Shown here in pieces: positions 18,603 to 28,215 of a stretch of DNA of 64,000 nt. The translations under genes were made by a program, and so were the position numbers. Source of the DNA: Cognatundibacterium squillarum (lineage in GTDB: Bacteria; Pseudomonadota; Gammaproteobacteria; Burkholderiales; Burkholderiaceae_D); the NCBI RefSeq assembly GCF_014652435.1, contig NZ_BMYU01000006.1, positions 124,001 through 188,000 of the forward strand, given 5' to 3'. A model generated the notes under the pieces. The model had not been told where the DNA came from. It was given only the letters and a program-made list of their open reading frames with translations, and did not search any database. Within the stretch, counting starts at the first letter, position 1. Each line of letters begins with the position of its first letter.

Positions 18603-19868
18603 ATGGATATCAAAGCACATATGCAGGCGCTCGGGCAGCGTGCCCGCGTCGCATCCTCTGCCATGGCGAAAGCCAGTACCGCAGCAAAAAATCAGGCTTT
18701 GCAAGCCATTGCGAATGCGATTCGCAGAGATGCCGCTATTTTGCGTGCAGCCAATGAACAGGATCTGGCTGCAGCCAGAACTGCCGGACTGGAACCGGCG
18801 ATGCTTGATCGTCTGACGTTGTCGGAGCAGGCAATTCAGACGATGGCAGAAGGTCTGGAGCAAATGGTCAAATTGCCGGATCCGGTGGGTGAGATCACCG
18901 ATATGAAATTCCGCCCATCCGGAATTCAGATCGGCAAAATGCGCGTGCCGCTGGGTGTCATCGGCATTATTTACGAAGCGCGCCCGAACGTAACCGCAGA
19001 CGCTGCCGGCTTATGTATTAAGAGCGGTAACGCCACGATACTGCGTGGCGGCTCTGAGGCAATACATTGCAATCGCGCACTGGCCACACTGGTACGCGAA
19101 GGCTTAAGCAGCGCAGGTTTGCCAGCGGATGCCGTGCAGGTGGTGGATACCACTGACCGTGCAGCGGTAGGCGCTTTAATCACCATGCCGGAATATGTGG
19201 ATGTGATCGTTCCGCGCGGCGGGAAAAGTCTGATCGCCCGTCTGATGCAGGAGGCAACCGTGCCGATGATTAAGCATCTGGACGGAATCTGCCATGTGTA
19301 CATCGACGATAAAGCGGATCTGCAAAAAGCCGTGCCTGTTGCATTCAATGCAAAATGCCATCGCTACGGCACCTGCAACACAATGGAAACCCTGCTGGTG
19401 GCACGTTCTGTTGCGCCGGCGTTCCTGCCCGCAGTCGCTGCACTGTATCAGGAAAAACAAGTCGAGCTGCGCTGTGATCCGGAGGCTGCTGCAATTCTGC
19501 AGACTTATCCGCATCTGGCCGCGGCAACCGAAGAAGACTGGCACACGGAATATCTGGCCCCGGTGCTGGCCGTTAAAATCGTTGCTGACGTGGACGAAGC
19601 GATTGCCCATATCAACCGTTACTCGTCCAAACATACGGAATCGATCATCACAGAAGACTACACCCGTGCCATGCAATTCCTGCGCGAAGTCGATTCTTCA
19701 TCGGTCATGGTGAATGCCTCGACGCGCTTTGCGGATGGTTTTGAATACGGACTGGGTGCGGAAATCGGTATTTCGAACGATAAGTTACATGCGCGTGGTC
19801 CTGTCGGGCTGGAAGGTCTGACTTCACAGAAATACGTGGTGTTCGGCTCAGGTCAGATTCGTCAGTAA
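18603..19868 (+). CDS. proA: Glutamate-5-semialdehyde dehydrogenase (gamma-glutamyl phosphate reductase)
   Basis: A 421-residue aldehyde dehydrogenase-fold enzyme, second step of proline synthesis. Typical stretches are [43 protein letters not shown], the catalytic cysteine region [17 protein letters not shown] and the C-terminal [17 protein letters not shown]. Length matches E. coli ProA (417). It ends the leuS-lptE-holA-proA run; an 86-base gap before it may carry its own promoter. The last step, proC, lies at 40.6 kb. Confidence 0.97.
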   Translation: MDIKAHMQALGQRARVASSAMAKASTAAKNQALQAIANAIRRDAAILRAANEQDLAAARTAGLEPAMLDRLTLSEQAIQTMAEGLEQMVKLPDPVGEITDMKFRPSGIQIGKMRVPLGVIGIIYEARPNVTADAAGLCIKSGNATILRGGSEAIHCNRALATLVREGLSSAGLPADAVQVVDTTDRAAVGALITMPEYVDVIVPRGGKSLIARLMQEATVPMIKHLDGICHVYIDDKADLQKAVPVAFNAKCHRYGTCNTMETLLVARSVAPAFLPAVAALYQEKQVELRCDPEAAAILQTYPHLAAATEEDWHTEYLAPVLAVKIVADVDEAIAHINRYSSKHTESIITEDYTRAMQFLREVDSSSVMVNASTRFADGFEYGLGAEIGISNDKLHARGPVGLEGLTSQKYVVFGSGQIRQ

Positions 19869-19895
19869 GCTTGAATACTAATCAGGAGTGCATGC

Positions 19896-20324
19896 ATGCT
19901 GTATTTATGGGTTAAGACATTTCATCTGTTATTCATCATTTCCTGGTTTGCAGGACTGTTTTATCTGCCGCGAATCTTTGTGAATCTGGCGATGGAGCAG
20001 GAACCTGCGGCAGTGCAGCGCTTATTGCTGATGGCACGTAAGTTGTATCGCTTTATGACGATACTGGCTGTGCCTGCATTGGTACTCGGCCTGACGCTGT
20101 GGCTGGGGTTCGGCGTGGGGCGCGGGCCGGGTAACGGCTGGATGCATGCCAAACTGACTTGTGTGATTTTGCTGATCGGCTATCACCATGCCTGCGGCAG
20201 TTTGCTGAAAAAGTTTGAGGCCGGTCAGAATCAGCGTTCCCATGTCTGGTTCCGCTGGTTTAATGAAGTGCCTGTCATCATGATGCTGATTGTATTAATC
20301 ATGGTGGTAGTAAAGCCGTTTTGA
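19896..20324 (+). CDS. hemJ: HemJ/CopD-family membrane protein, probable protoporphyrinogen IX oxidase
   Basis: A 142-residue protein with four predicted membrane helices. It begins MLYLWVKTFHLLFIISWFAGLFYLPR and has WMHAKLTCVILLIGYHH and RWFNEVPVIMMLIVLIMVVVKPF, the pattern of HemJ (UPF0093), the b-heme protein that oxidises protoporphyrinogen IX in bacteria lacking HemG/HemY. His10 and the His of WMHAKL are candidate heme ligands. An AGGAG site at 19884-19888 sets the start. Its product would be the substrate of HemH, encoded at 5.9 kb. The family also includes CopD-like proteins, hence some doubt about function. Confidence 0.85.
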   Translation: MLYLWVKTFHLLFIISWFAGLFYLPRIFVNLAMEQEPAAVQRLLLMARKLYRFMTILAVPALVLGLTLWLGFGVGRGPGNGWMHAKLTCVILLIGYHHACGSLLKKFEAGQNQRSHVWFRWFNEVPVIMMLIVLIMVVVKPF

Positions 20325-20349
20325 CGGTGTTGTTGAATCTGAATTATTT
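20321..20349 (+). promoter_or_regulatory. Possible promoter for the rlmL-like gene
   Basis: TTGACG at 20321-20326 (overlapping the hemJ stop codon) and TTATTT at 20344-20349 with a 17-base spacer. The -35 is good and the -10 weak. Confidence 0.4.
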
Positions 20350-20436
20350 TGAAATCCGGCTGACATGTCAGGTACGAGTGTCGTGAAAGAAGTCTGACCG
20401 GAATGTTTTTTACCGAGGAAAAAGGGAGCCCCTGAG

Positions 20437-21654
20437 ATGCAATATTCTTATTTTTGTCCATGCCCGCGCGGCCTGGAAGCTGCACTGGCAGAAGAACTGC
20501 AGGAAATCGCTGCGCTGAGTCGCACCATGAGTGTCCATAATCAGGTTCCGGGCGGTGTGCACTGCTCAGGCGCGATGGAAGACGGTTGGCGTATTAATTT
20601 ATATTCACGTATTGCATCGCGCGTCCTGCTGCGTATGGCAAATACAAGTTACGCCAACGAAAATGATATTTATGATCTGGTTCTTGGCACGAAGTGGGAA
20701 GACTGGTTTGGCATACATCACACGATTCGTGTCGATGTGACCGCTGTAAAGTCTCCGCTGAAAAGTCTGGAATTCGTGACGCTGAAAATTAAAGACGGTG
20801 TTTGTGATCGCTTCCGCGATATGTACAACCAGCGTCCATCAGTGAATACCCGCAATCCGGATATACGTATTGCAGGTTTTCTGGATGCGCGCAGTTTCAC
20901 CTTGTATCTGGACTTGTCCGGTGAGCCATTATTCAAACGCGGCTGGCGCATGGAAACGGGTGATGCACCGTTGCGTGAAAATCTGGCGGCTGGCCTGATT
21001 CGTACATCGGGCTGGAAACCGGGAACACCTTTGCTGGATCCTATGTGCGGCTCCGGAACGATACTGGTAGAAGCCGCGCAAATGATTGCCGGTATTCCGC
21101 CGGGTTACAACCGTAGTTTTGCATTTGAAAAACTGAATCAGTTTAATAAGAATGCATGGCAGGCGATTAAAGCCGCAGTAAGGCTGAATACAGTGACAGA
21201 GCCGCAACTGTTCGGCAGTGATATTTCCGGTGATATGCTGGTGATGGCGCGCAACAATCTGCGTAATGCCGGAATTCCATTTGAGGTTCCGCTGAAACAG
21301 ATCGAAGCGCAGGAAGTGAAACCACCGGTTGAAGGTCCTGGCGTTGTACTGACGAATCCGCCATACGGCGAGCGTATTGGTGTGCGGGGTAACAGTCAGC
21401 TGGATTCCGATGAAATGGCGACCGCATTTTTCAGCGCATTCAGTCGTACACTGAAACAGCGTTTTGCTGGCTGGACTGTCTTTTTATTCACGGCGGATCT
21501 TGGTGTGCCAAAACTGCTGCGTTTGAAAGAGTCCCGTAAAACGCCATTCTTTAACGGTGCACTGGAATGCCGTTTGTTCCGCTTTGATATGGTGGCAGGA
21601 TTTAACCGCCGGGAACAGGCGAAACCTCAGCAAGGCGCTGAACAAGCAGAATAA
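20437..21654 (+). CDS. rlmL: THUMP-domain class I rRNA (guanine-N2) methyltransferase, RlmL N-terminal type
   Basis: A 405-residue RNA methyltransferase. An N-terminal ferredoxin-like and THUMP region (to about residue 160) is followed by a Rossmann domain with LDPMCGSGTILVEAAQMIAG near residue 200 and the catalytic NPPYGER near 308, typical of N2-guanine methyltransferases. It matches the N-terminal half of E. coli RlmL, which makes m2G2445 in 23S rRNA. The second half of RlmL (RlmK, m7G2069) is absent, the usual state in betaproteobacteria. The tail is Gln/Ala/Glu-rich. Confidence 0.87.
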   Translation: MQYSYFCPCPRGLEAALAEELQEIAALSRTMSVHNQVPGGVHCSGAMEDGWRINLYSRIASRVLLRMANTSYANENDIYDLVLGTKWEDWFGIHHTIRVDVTAVKSPLKSLEFVTLKIKDGVCDRFRDMYNQRPSVNTRNPDIRIAGFLDARSFTLYLDLSGEPLFKRGWRMETGDAPLRENLAAGLIRTSGWKPGTPLLDPMCGSGTILVEAAQMIAGIPPGYNRSFAFEKLNQFNKNAWQAIKAAVRLNTVTEPQLFGSDISGDMLVMARNNLRNAGIPFEVPLKQIEAQEVKPPVEGPGVVLTNPPYGERIGVRGNSQLDSDEMATAFFSAFSRTLKQRFAGWTVFLFTADLGVPKLLRLKESRKTPFFNGALECRLFRFDMVAGFNRREQAKPQQGAEQAE

Positions 21655-21663
21655 GCATGATAC

Positions 21664-21690
21664 AGGCCGGTCTGTTACCGGCCTTTTTCT
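21664..21690 (+). terminator. Intrinsic terminator of the rlmL-like gene
   Basis: The stem AGGCCGG/CCGGCCT with a seven-base loop and a T run, nine bases after the stop codon. Confidence 0.9.
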
Positions 21691-21736
21691 TTATGATTGA
21701 ATTCGATAAAGCTGACTGAATTTTCCGGGAATGATG

Positions 21737-23206
21737 ATGGATTTACTGCAAAAACTGAATGCGCCTGATTTATTGAAAACGGGTGTGATGATCGCGAATC
21801 AATGGCGCGCAAACGCTGACACATTTGACGTCACCAATCCGGCCAGCGGTAGTCTGGTTGCCCGGGTAGCGCAATCGTCTGTGCAGGATGCTGAGCAGGC
21901 GATTACTTCAGCGAACGCAGCATTTCCGGCTTGGGCAGCCCTGACAGGCAAGGCGCGTGCGGGTATTCTTCGCCGCTGGTATGAGCTGGTTGTTGCTCAT
22001 GCGGATGATCTCGCTCTGATAATGACAACAGAGCAGGGCAAGCCTTTAGCAGAGGCAAAAGCAGAAGTGATCTATGGTGCCAGTTTTCTCGAATGGTTTG
22101 CAGAGGAGGCCAAGCGTGTCAGCGGCGATGTGATGGCATCAACATGGACAGATAAGCGTACGCTGGTTCTGAAACAGCCAGTCGGCGTTTGTGCCGCCAT
22201 TACGCCGTGGAATTTTCCGCTGGCAATGATTACGCGAAAAGTTGCACCAGCGATTGCAGCAGGGTGTACGATTATCGTCAAACCTGCAGAACAGACCCCA
22301 CTGTCCGCGCTCGCACTTGCGGAGCTCGCTATCCGTGCCGGCATGCCTGAGGGTGTTATGAATATTTTGCCTGCGGACAGTCAGCGCTCCGTCGAAATAG
22401 GAACTGTGCTTTGCGATAGTCCTGTCATCAGGCATCTGTCATTCACCGGATCGACACCGGTTGGTCGTATTCTGATGCGTCAGTCCGCCTCTACCGTAAA
22501 AAAGCTGGCACTTGAACTTGGCGGGCATGCACCATTTATTGTGTTTGACGATGCAGATTTGGATGCGGCGGTTGAGGGTGCTTTGCAGTCCAAATATCGC
22601 AATGCAGGACAAACCTGTGTTTGTACTAACCGGTTTTATGTACAGGAAAATATTTACGATGCATTTGTAGAGAAATTCAGTGAGGCAGTAAAACGCATTC
22701 GTGTTGGTGACGGTCTGGCACCTGAGACACAGCAGGGGCCAGTCATAGATGAACAGGCTATTTGCAAAATCGAACTTCATGTCGCTGATGCTGTGTCTAA
22801 GGGAGCGAAATTAGTTGCAGGCGGGCGGCGGATACAAGCTGATACTTTGTTTTTTGAACCAACCGTACTGGCAGATGTCCCAGAAGATGCCTTGATTATG
22901 TCAGAGGAAACGTTTGGCCCTGTTGCTGCGATTGCGCGATTCTCTGGCGAACAGCAGGTGATCGCCGCTGCAAATCATACTGATTCCGGACTGGCCTCTT
23001 ATTTCTTCTCACGCGATATGACACGTATCTGGCGGGTTGCTGAACAGCTTGAATATGGCATGGTAGGCATCAATACAGGCCTGATTTCCAATGAAGTCGC
23101 CCCGTTTGGTGGTGTCAAGCAATCTGGCCTGGGGCGTGAAGGGTCAAAGTACGGTATCGATGAGTATTTGGAAATGAAATACCTTTGTATCGGCGGCATT
23201 CGCTAA
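21737..23206 (+). CDS. gabD: NAD(P)-dependent succinate-semialdehyde dehydrogenase
   Basis: A 489-residue aldehyde dehydrogenase. The cofactor region has PWNFPLAMITRKVAPA and FTGSTPVGRILM; the general base Glu is in ELGGHAPFIVFDDAD near residue 260 and the catalytic Cys in NAGQTCVC near 294. This combination and the QSGLGREGSKYGIDEYLE ending are those of GabD, which oxidises succinate semialdehyde to succinate. Three ATGs in a row (21731, 21734, 21737) compete; GGGA at 21727-21730 is best spaced for the last. A related glutarate-semialdehyde specificity cannot be excluded. No gabT lies nearby. Confidence 0.87.
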   Translation: MDLLQKLNAPDLLKTGVMIANQWRANADTFDVTNPASGSLVARVAQSSVQDAEQAITSANAAFPAWAALTGKARAGILRRWYELVVAHADDLALIMTTEQGKPLAEAKAEVIYGASFLEWFAEEAKRVSGDVMASTWTDKRTLVLKQPVGVCAAITPWNFPLAMITRKVAPAIAAGCTIIVKPAEQTPLSALALAELAIRAGMPEGVMNILPADSQRSVEIGTVLCDSPVIRHLSFTGSTPVGRILMRQSASTVKKLALELGGHAPFIVFDDADLDAAVEGALQSKYRNAGQTCVCTNRFYVQENIYDAFVEKFSEAVKRIRVGDGLAPETQQGPVIDEQAICKIELHVADAVSKGAKLVAGGRRIQADTLFFEPTVLADVPEDALIMSEETFGPVAAIARFSGEQQVIAAANHTDSGLASYFFSRDMTRIWRVAEQLEYGMVGINTGLISNEVAPFGGVKQSGLGREGSKYGIDEYLEMKYLCIGGIR

Positions 23207-23228
23207 GCGAAGTTCCAGCGTATTTCTG

Positions 23229-23257
23229 AAAGGCGGAATTTCCGCCTTTTGTTTTTT
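23229..23257 (+). terminator. Intrinsic terminator of gabD
   Basis: GGCGG/CCGCC stem extended by A and T pairs, loop AATTT, followed by TTTTGTTTTTT. Confidence 0.9.
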
Positions 23258-23308
23258 ATCGGCTGAAAATTTTCTCAGACGGAGCATTCCGTCAAATAGT
23301 TTATACAT

Positions 23309-24511
23309 ATGCGTCATCAAAATTCTCTTTCGTACCCCGCACTTGCAATGCTGCTCGCAGCGTTGTCCATGCTGGGGCCATTTGCTATTGATACCTATTT
23401 GCCGGCATTTCCTTCGATACAGGCAAGTTTGCGGGCGCATGAACTGGAGGTGCAGCAAACCCTCAGTGCCTACATGCTGGCGTTCGCCGTGATGACCCTG
23501 TGGCACGGTGCCCTGTCGGATGCGTTCGGGCGGCGGAAAGTGATTCTGATTGCGTTGATGGTATTCGCCGCAGCGAGTTTCGGATGTGCAGGCGCAGTCA
23601 GTATTCATTATTTATGGGGATTCCGTATTCTGCAGGGCGTTTCTGCCGGTGCTGGCATGGTGGTCGGACGGGCAATCATTCGTGATCTGTATCACGGGCC
23701 AGAGGCAGAGCGCTTGCTGTCGCTGGTCACTATGATCTTTTCGATTGCACCGGCAATTGCACCGGTGCTGGGCGGATGGATTATTGATATCTGGAGTTGG
23801 CGTGCGATTTTCCTGTTTCTCTGTGCTTTTGCAGTGATACTGGTGATTGCTTGTTATCGCTGGCTGCCGGAAACCTTGCCACCGCATAAACGTCAGGAAT
23901 TCAGCGCAGATTTTTTGTGGAGAAGTTACCGTACTGTTTTTTCATCCGGCCGTTTTTATCTGAAAGCCGGGACAGTCGCGCTGAACTTTGGCGGCTTGTT
24001 TTTATATATTTCGTCAGCACCGGTATTTCTGATTCAGCATCTGCACCTGAATTCTTCCCAGTTTGCCTGGCAATTTGTCCCCACCGTCGGTGGAATTTTC
24101 CTGGGGGCACTGGCGGCAAACCGCCTCGCCGGAAAATGGAATATCTGGAAGCAGGTTCGCACCGGATTTATTTTTATGATTGCAGCGGCGGGTGTAAACG
24201 TTCTGTATCACGCATTTCTGCCGCCAGCTTTGCCCTGGTCAGTCGCTCCCTTACTTTTTTACTCTTTCGGAATGTCGCTGGTTGCGCCGGGGGCAACATT
24301 ACTTGCTCTTGATATGTTTCCTGAAATTCGTGGCGTTGTTGCATCGTGTCAATCTGCAACATCAACGTTATTCAGTGCGCTGATTGCGGGCGTAATGTCT
24401 CCTCTGTTAAGCCATTCGGTACCGTATCTTGCACTCGGCCAATTTGTCTGCTGCTGCGTAAGCGCTTGCCTCTGGTCTGCGATAAGATATATCCCGAAGC
24501 AAAAGAACTGA
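23309..24511 (+). CDS. Bcr/CflA-family MFS drug exporter
   Basis: A 400-residue major facilitator with twelve predicted membrane helices. The first helix region LLAALSMLGPFAIDTYLPAFP is the Bcr/CflA hallmark; the MFS loop motif is GALSDAFGRRKVILI, and motif C is visible as SIAPAIAPVLGGWI. Family members export bicyclomycin, chloramphenicol, sulfonamides or cysteine-related compounds; the substrate here is unknown. It stands alone between a terminator and the porin leader. Confidence 0.88.
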   Translation: MRHQNSLSYPALAMLLAALSMLGPFAIDTYLPAFPSIQASLRAHELEVQQTLSAYMLAFAVMTLWHGALSDAFGRRKVILIALMVFAAASFGCAGAVSIHYLWGFRILQGVSAGAGMVVGRAIIRDLYHGPEAERLLSLVTMIFSIAPAIAPVLGGWIIDIWSWRAIFLFLCAFAVILVIACYRWLPETLPPHKRQEFSADFLWRSYRTVFSSGRFYLKAGTVALNFGGLFLYISSAPVFLIQHLHLNSSQFAWQFVPTVGGIFLGALAANRLAGKWNIWKQVRTGFIFMIAAAGVNVLYHAFLPPALPWSVAPLLFYSFGMSLVAPGATLLALDMFPEIRGVVASCQSATSTLFSALIAGVMSPLLSHSVPYLALGQFVCCCVSACLWSAIRYIPKQKN

Positions 24512-24613
24512 TTTCGCAAAAAAGGAATTTTGTTAGGTTCTCAGGTCGGTGGCTTGAAATCCGGCTGACCTGTCCCCAAATCATGATGCTGTGCAGCATA
24601 GGCGAAAATTGCC

Positions 24614-24877
24614 TATAATGTCACCTTAGGTTGCGATCAGGGCTGTATTTGCAGCTGTCTGAAGCCTGAAAAAGTGTTTGCTTATTGCAACGCATTCAGG
24701 TTACTTCGTTGAAGTAGCGGTTTGAATTCATCAAACAGTCATTTTCAGCAGGTAATGTGGCGTTTGACGTTGAATCAATTTGGTTCACAGCTGTAAAAAG
24801 AACCTGCAACTTTCTTTTTTGTGAAATCAGATCTCCTCTGTGCACAAAAATTAACTTTATCTTAGGATATTAGACAA
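24614..24877 (+). promoter_or_regulatory. Porin promoter -10 and long structured 5' leader
   Basis: TATAAT at 24614-24619 is a consensus -10 with no obvious -35. From there about 250 bases precede the porin ATG. The leader holds a long bulged hairpin (CCTGAA/TTCAGG arms at 24665-24700 enclosing GTG-TTGC/GCAA-CGC), then TACTTC-GTT-GAAGTA (24702-24716), then GTTTGA-ATTCA-TCAAAC (24720-24736). No open frame of note lies in it. The structure suggests post-transcriptional control or mRNA stabilisation, which is inference. Confidence 0.55.
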
Positions 24878-25894
24878 ATGAAAAAATCGATCCTCGCGCT
24901 CTCTCTGCTGGGTGCATTCTCCGGCGCAGCTTTTGCTCAATCTTCCGTAACTATCTACGGTGTGGCAGACGTTGGTGTTCAAGGTACAAGTACCGGTAGT
25001 TCCAAAACTGCAAAAGTAACCAGTGGCCAGGAAGGCGGTTCCCGTCTGGGCTTCAAAGGTACTGAAGATCTGGGTGGCGGTCTGAAAGCTAACTTCGTTC
25101 TGGAGCAAGGCGTTCTGATGGATACTGGCGCATCCGATCAAGGTGGTCGTACTTTCGGTCGTACAACTCTGGTTGGTTTGTCTGGCGACTTCGGTTCGAT
25201 CAATATCGGCCGCGACAAAACAACAACTCTGAAATTCTTTGATAAATACGATCCGTTTGGTTCCGCTCTCGTTAACAATGGTAACGGTACTCGCGCTCTG
25301 TACTTTGTTGCAGGTAAAACTGCACAAGACACCAATGGTCGTGTAAGTAACGCGATTTTCTACAACACAACCGATCTGAGCGGTTTCACTGCTAACGTTT
25401 CTTACGCAGCTGGTGAAAAAGCTGGCGATAATTCCGGTGAGCGTTCGGTTGGTCTGACAGTAAACTACAAAGTCGATGCACTGGAAGTTGGCTACAACTA
25501 CGCGAAAGACAATGCAGCGGTAGCTTTCAATCCATCCGCTCACACTTTGGCTGCTGCTTATGATTTCGGTGTTGCTAAGCCAGTTGTGATCTATCAAAAA
25601 CAAAAGGCTGATAATGGCACGGATCGCAAGGCATTTACCCTGGCTGTTTCCGTACCAGTAACTGCAACTGGTAAAGTACTGGCTGGCTTCACAAAAGTGA
25701 ACGAGTCTGGCGACAAAGGTGCAAAACAGTTCAACATCGGTTACGTACACGGCCTGTCTAAACGTACAGATTTGTACACTGCTTATGCATACTCCACGCA
25801 AGAGTCTAAATCCAACATCGTTGGTACACAGTTTGGTGGCGTGAATGGTCAGAAAGTGAACGAACTGACAGCAGGTATCCAGCACCGTTTCTAA
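24878..25894 (+). CDS. Gram-negative porin (Porin_4 / OmpC-like)
   Basis: A 338-residue trimeric-type porin of the Burkholderiales. The signal peptide MKKSILALSLLGAFSGAAFA is cleaved before QSSVTIYGVADVGV, the family start. The sequence alternates short beta strands and Gly/Asn/Asp-rich turns, includes GSRLGFKGTEDLGGGLKANF and GRTTLVGLSGDFGSINIGRDKTT (the loop 3 region), and ends with HRF, the C-terminal Phe recognised by BAM. Codon choice is narrow, as for highly expressed genes. Solute specificity cannot be read from sequence. Confidence 0.95.
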   Translation: MKKSILALSLLGAFSGAAFAQSSVTIYGVADVGVQGTSTGSSKTAKVTSGQEGGSRLGFKGTEDLGGGLKANFVLEQGVLMDTGASDQGGRTFGRTTLVGLSGDFGSINIGRDKTTTLKFFDKYDPFGSALVNNGNGTRALYFVAGKTAQDTNGRVSNAIFYNTTDLSGFTANVSYAAGEKAGDNSGERSVGLTVNYKVDALEVGYNYAKDNAAVAFNPSAHTLAAAYDFGVAKPVVIYQKQKADNGTDRKAFTLAVSVPVTATGKVLAGFTKVNESGDKGAKQFNIGYVHGLSKRTDLYTAYAYSTQESKSNIVGTQFGGVNGQKVNELTAGIQHRF

Positions 25895-25917
25895 TCGGTT
25901 GCCCGATCTGTTGAATG

Positions 25918-25948
25918 AAAAAGAGCAGCGTTTCGCTGCTCTTTTTTT
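25918..25948 (+). terminator. Intrinsic terminator of the porin gene
   Basis: The stem AAAGAGCAGCG/CGCTGCTCTTT with a TTT loop and seven T, 24 bases after the stop. Confidence 0.94.
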
Positions 25949-26024
25949 ATTTTCAGTCAGAAAGATGTGTTCTGACGCAGGTTTGTTACAATCAGATCAT
26001 TGAGTTGATAATGCGGGAATAATC

Positions 26025-26468
26025 ATGAAAGCTGTTTATCTGGCAGGGTTTATTGCGAGTCTGTGCCTGAGCACGCAAGTCATTGCACAAACTTCGGCAT
26101 CTTCGGTGAAGACTGATGTGCCTCCACCACCTCGTATAGAAAAACTCGAGGAAGGTCCTTCCGTGAAACCGGAAAAAAATCCTTCGTTCGGCAAACAGGA
26201 AAATAAAAAAATCACCGAAAAACGTAACAATGCCGGCAAAGTAACTGAAGTTGAAGTGAAAACCGGTAATACCAGCTACACACTGAAAGCGGATCCTGAG
26301 GTTGGCAACGCGCCTGCAGGTACGGTTCAGGGACAAGGAAACCGCCCGGCACAGTGGAAAATTCTGGAGTTCGGTGGTAAGTCTGCGCGTCCGGCTGATG
26401 TGAAAGATGCGACGCCACCAGAACCTGCCGCCAAGCCGGCAACCGCCAGTCAAACCCAAACCAAGTAA
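26025..26468 (+). CDS. DUF2782-like periplasmic protein of unknown function
   Basis: A 147-residue secreted protein: the signal peptide MKAVYLAGFIASLCLSTQVIA is followed by a Pro/Lys/Glu-rich linker (PPPPRIEKLEEG), a small core (KITEKRNNAGKVTEVEVKTG, then SYTLKADPEVG) and an Ala/Pro/Thr-rich tail. The core and its place directly before thrB agree with the DUF2782 family of beta- and gammaproteobacteria. The function is unknown; it is probably periplasmic. It lies 12 bases before thrB, so the two are likely co-transcribed. Confidence 0.72.
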   Translation: MKAVYLAGFIASLCLSTQVIAQTSASSVKTDVPPPPRIEKLEEGPSVKPEKNPSFGKQENKKITEKRNNAGKVTEVEVKTGNTSYTLKADPEVGNAPAGTVQGQGNRPAQWKILEFGGKSARPADVKDATPPEPAAKPATASQTQTK

Positions 26469-26480
26469 TCAGAGGCAAGA

Positions 26481-27449
26481 ATGGCAGTATTTACATCCGT
26501 TACGCTGGATGATTTACAGGAATGGATCAAACAGTTTTCTCTTGGGCAAGTTAGTGCGGTTCGCGGTATTTCATCAGGTATCGAGAACAGTAATTTTTTC
26601 ATCACGACTGAAAGTGGTGAGTATGTCCTGACGATTTTTGAAAATCTAAGCTTTGAGCAACTGCCGTTTTATCTGAAACTGATGAAACACCTTGCCAGTC
26701 GCGGGGTGCTGGTGCCTGACCCTGTTTGTAATCAGCAAGGTGAGCTGGTGACTGCATTGCATGGAAAGCCCGCTGCGATCGTCAGTAAACTGGAGGGCAG
26801 CTCGCAGATGTCACCGCTTCCGGTGCATTGTGCAGAGGTTGGTGCCATGCTTGCGAAGATGCATCTGGCAGCAGCTGACTTTTCGATCAGACAAAAAAAT
26901 CTGCGTGCGGCAGAATGGCGTCACGCCACCGTGCCGGATGTTTTGCCGTTTCTGGATGCCGAAAAACAGCATTTGCTGAAAGCCGAAGTGCATTTTCAGG
27001 ATGCACTGGAAGCATCACCTTTGTACCGTGGTTTGCCGAATGGTCCTGTACATGCGGATTTGTTCCGGAATAATGTCATGTTTGACGGCGAACGGCTGAC
27101 AGGATTCTTTGATTTTTATTTTGCTGGCTGTGATACCTGGATTTTCGATGTCGCAGTGACCGTCAATGACTGGTGTATTGATATCGAGAGTGGGGCGCTG
27201 GATGATGCACGCACACTTGCTTTGCTGAATGCGTATCACTCTGTCAGGCCATTCACTGAGCCGGAAGCACTGGTCTGGCAAGCAATGCTGCGGGCAGGAG
27301 CGCTCAGGTTCTGGTTATCCCGTTTGTACGATTTTTATATGCCGCGCGAAGCTGAAATGCTGACGCCGCATGATCCCGGTCATTTTGAACGCATTTTACG
27401 TCTGCGTGAAACCGGGCCGGTTCCACCTTTACCTTATTTTTCTGCATGA
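26481..27449 (+). CDS. thrB: Homoserine kinase (ThrB, APH-fold type)
   Basis: A 322-residue homoserine kinase of the aminoglycoside-phosphotransferase fold, not the GHMP type of E. coli. Seen are [15 protein letters not shown] (nucleotide loop), [16 protein letters not shown] (catalytic loop with HADLFRNN) and [25 protein letters not shown] (metal-binding Asp). It phosphorylates homoserine for threonine synthesis. It overlaps the next gene by four bases (ATGA at 27446-27449). Confidence 0.93.
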   Translation: MAVFTSVTLDDLQEWIKQFSLGQVSAVRGISSGIENSNFFITTESGEYVLTIFENLSFEQLPFYLKLMKHLASRGVLVPDPVCNQQGELVTALHGKPAAIVSKLEGSSQMSPLPVHCAEVGAMLAKMHLAAADFSIRQKNLRAAEWRHATVPDVLPFLDAEKQHLLKAEVHFQDALEASPLYRGLPNGPVHADLFRNNVMFDGERLTGFFDFYFAGCDTWIFDVAVTVNDWCIDIESGALDDARTLALLNAYHSVRPFTEPEALVWQAMLRAGALRFWLSRLYDFYMPREAEMLTPHDPGHFERILRLRETGPVPPLPYFSA

Positions 27450-28213
27450 AAGTATTATCCGCAAGCGCAGGCTGGCAATGGTTTTCAGAGGCGATACGAC
27501 TTTTTCGTCAGCAGCCGACGCAATTGATGTTATTGTTTTTTTTGTATCTTCTGGCGATGGTTGTCCTCAGTATTCCGCCGTATATAGGTCCGGTATTGCC
27601 GTTGTTGCTGACTCCCGTTTTTAATATGGGGTTCATGGAGGCGGCACACCAGACAGCGAAGGGGCAGAAGGTCACGTCGCAAACGCTGATTTCCGGATTC
27701 TACTCACCGTCGCTGCGTCGCCTGACAACGCTGGGTGCAATCTATGGTATTTCACTGATGATTGCTTTGTGGATTGCTACGCTGCCTGGTGAAAACGGTT
27801 GGGAAATGGTGCTGACAGCACAGGATAAAATTGATCCGAAATTGCTCGATACGCAGGAGTTGCTGACGGGGGCCTTGTGGGGCATGGTTGCAATGCTGCC
27901 GGTACTGATGCTGACCTGGTATGCCGCACCGCTGGTGATGTGGAAAAATCTTCCGCTGATTAAAGCGATGTATTTCAGTTTTTATGCAACTTCACGTAAC
28001 TGGCGTGCATTTTTGGTGTATGGCGCAAGTATGGCGATGCTTGCCGGAATGCTGCCTGTCATGTTTATTGAGGTGCTGATGCTGATACTCGGCAAATCCG
28101 CGCTGATCGGCGTTTTGATTTTGCCGTTGCTCGCAGTGATTACCTGTCTTCGTTACCTGAGTTATTACCCGAGCTACACCGATTTGTTTGGGCAGCCCGG
28201 AACGGAGCAGTAA
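27446..28213 (+). CDS. BPSS1780-family membrane protein of unknown function
   Basis: A 255-residue inner-membrane protein with about six hydrophobic segments. It starts near [18 protein letters not shown], as do members of the BPSS1780 (DUF2189-like) family, and has conserved loops around [14 protein letters not shown] and [26 protein letters not shown]. The role is unknown. Its start overlaps the thrB stop, so it belongs to the DUF2782-thrB operon. It converges with the OsmC gene; only two bases separate the stops. Confidence 0.78.
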   Translation: MKVLSASAGWQWFSEAIRLFRQQPTQLMLLFFLYLLAMVVLSIPPYIGPVLPLLLTPVFNMGFMEAAHQTAKGQKVTSQTLISGFYSPSLRRLTTLGAIYGISLMIALWIATLPGENGWEMVLTAQDKIDPKLLDTQELLTGALWGMVAMLPVLMLTWYAAPLVMWKNLPLIKAMYFSFYATSRNWRAFLVYGASMAMLAGMLPVMFIEVLMLILGKSALIGVLILPLLAVITCLRYLSYYPSYTDLFGQPGTEQ

Positions 28214-28215
28214 TA

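Noticed and set aside
24857..25885. A 342-codon minus-strand frame covering the whole porin gene
   Set aside because: It mirrors the biased codons of the porin; its Cys/Thr/Ser-rich product has no family features.
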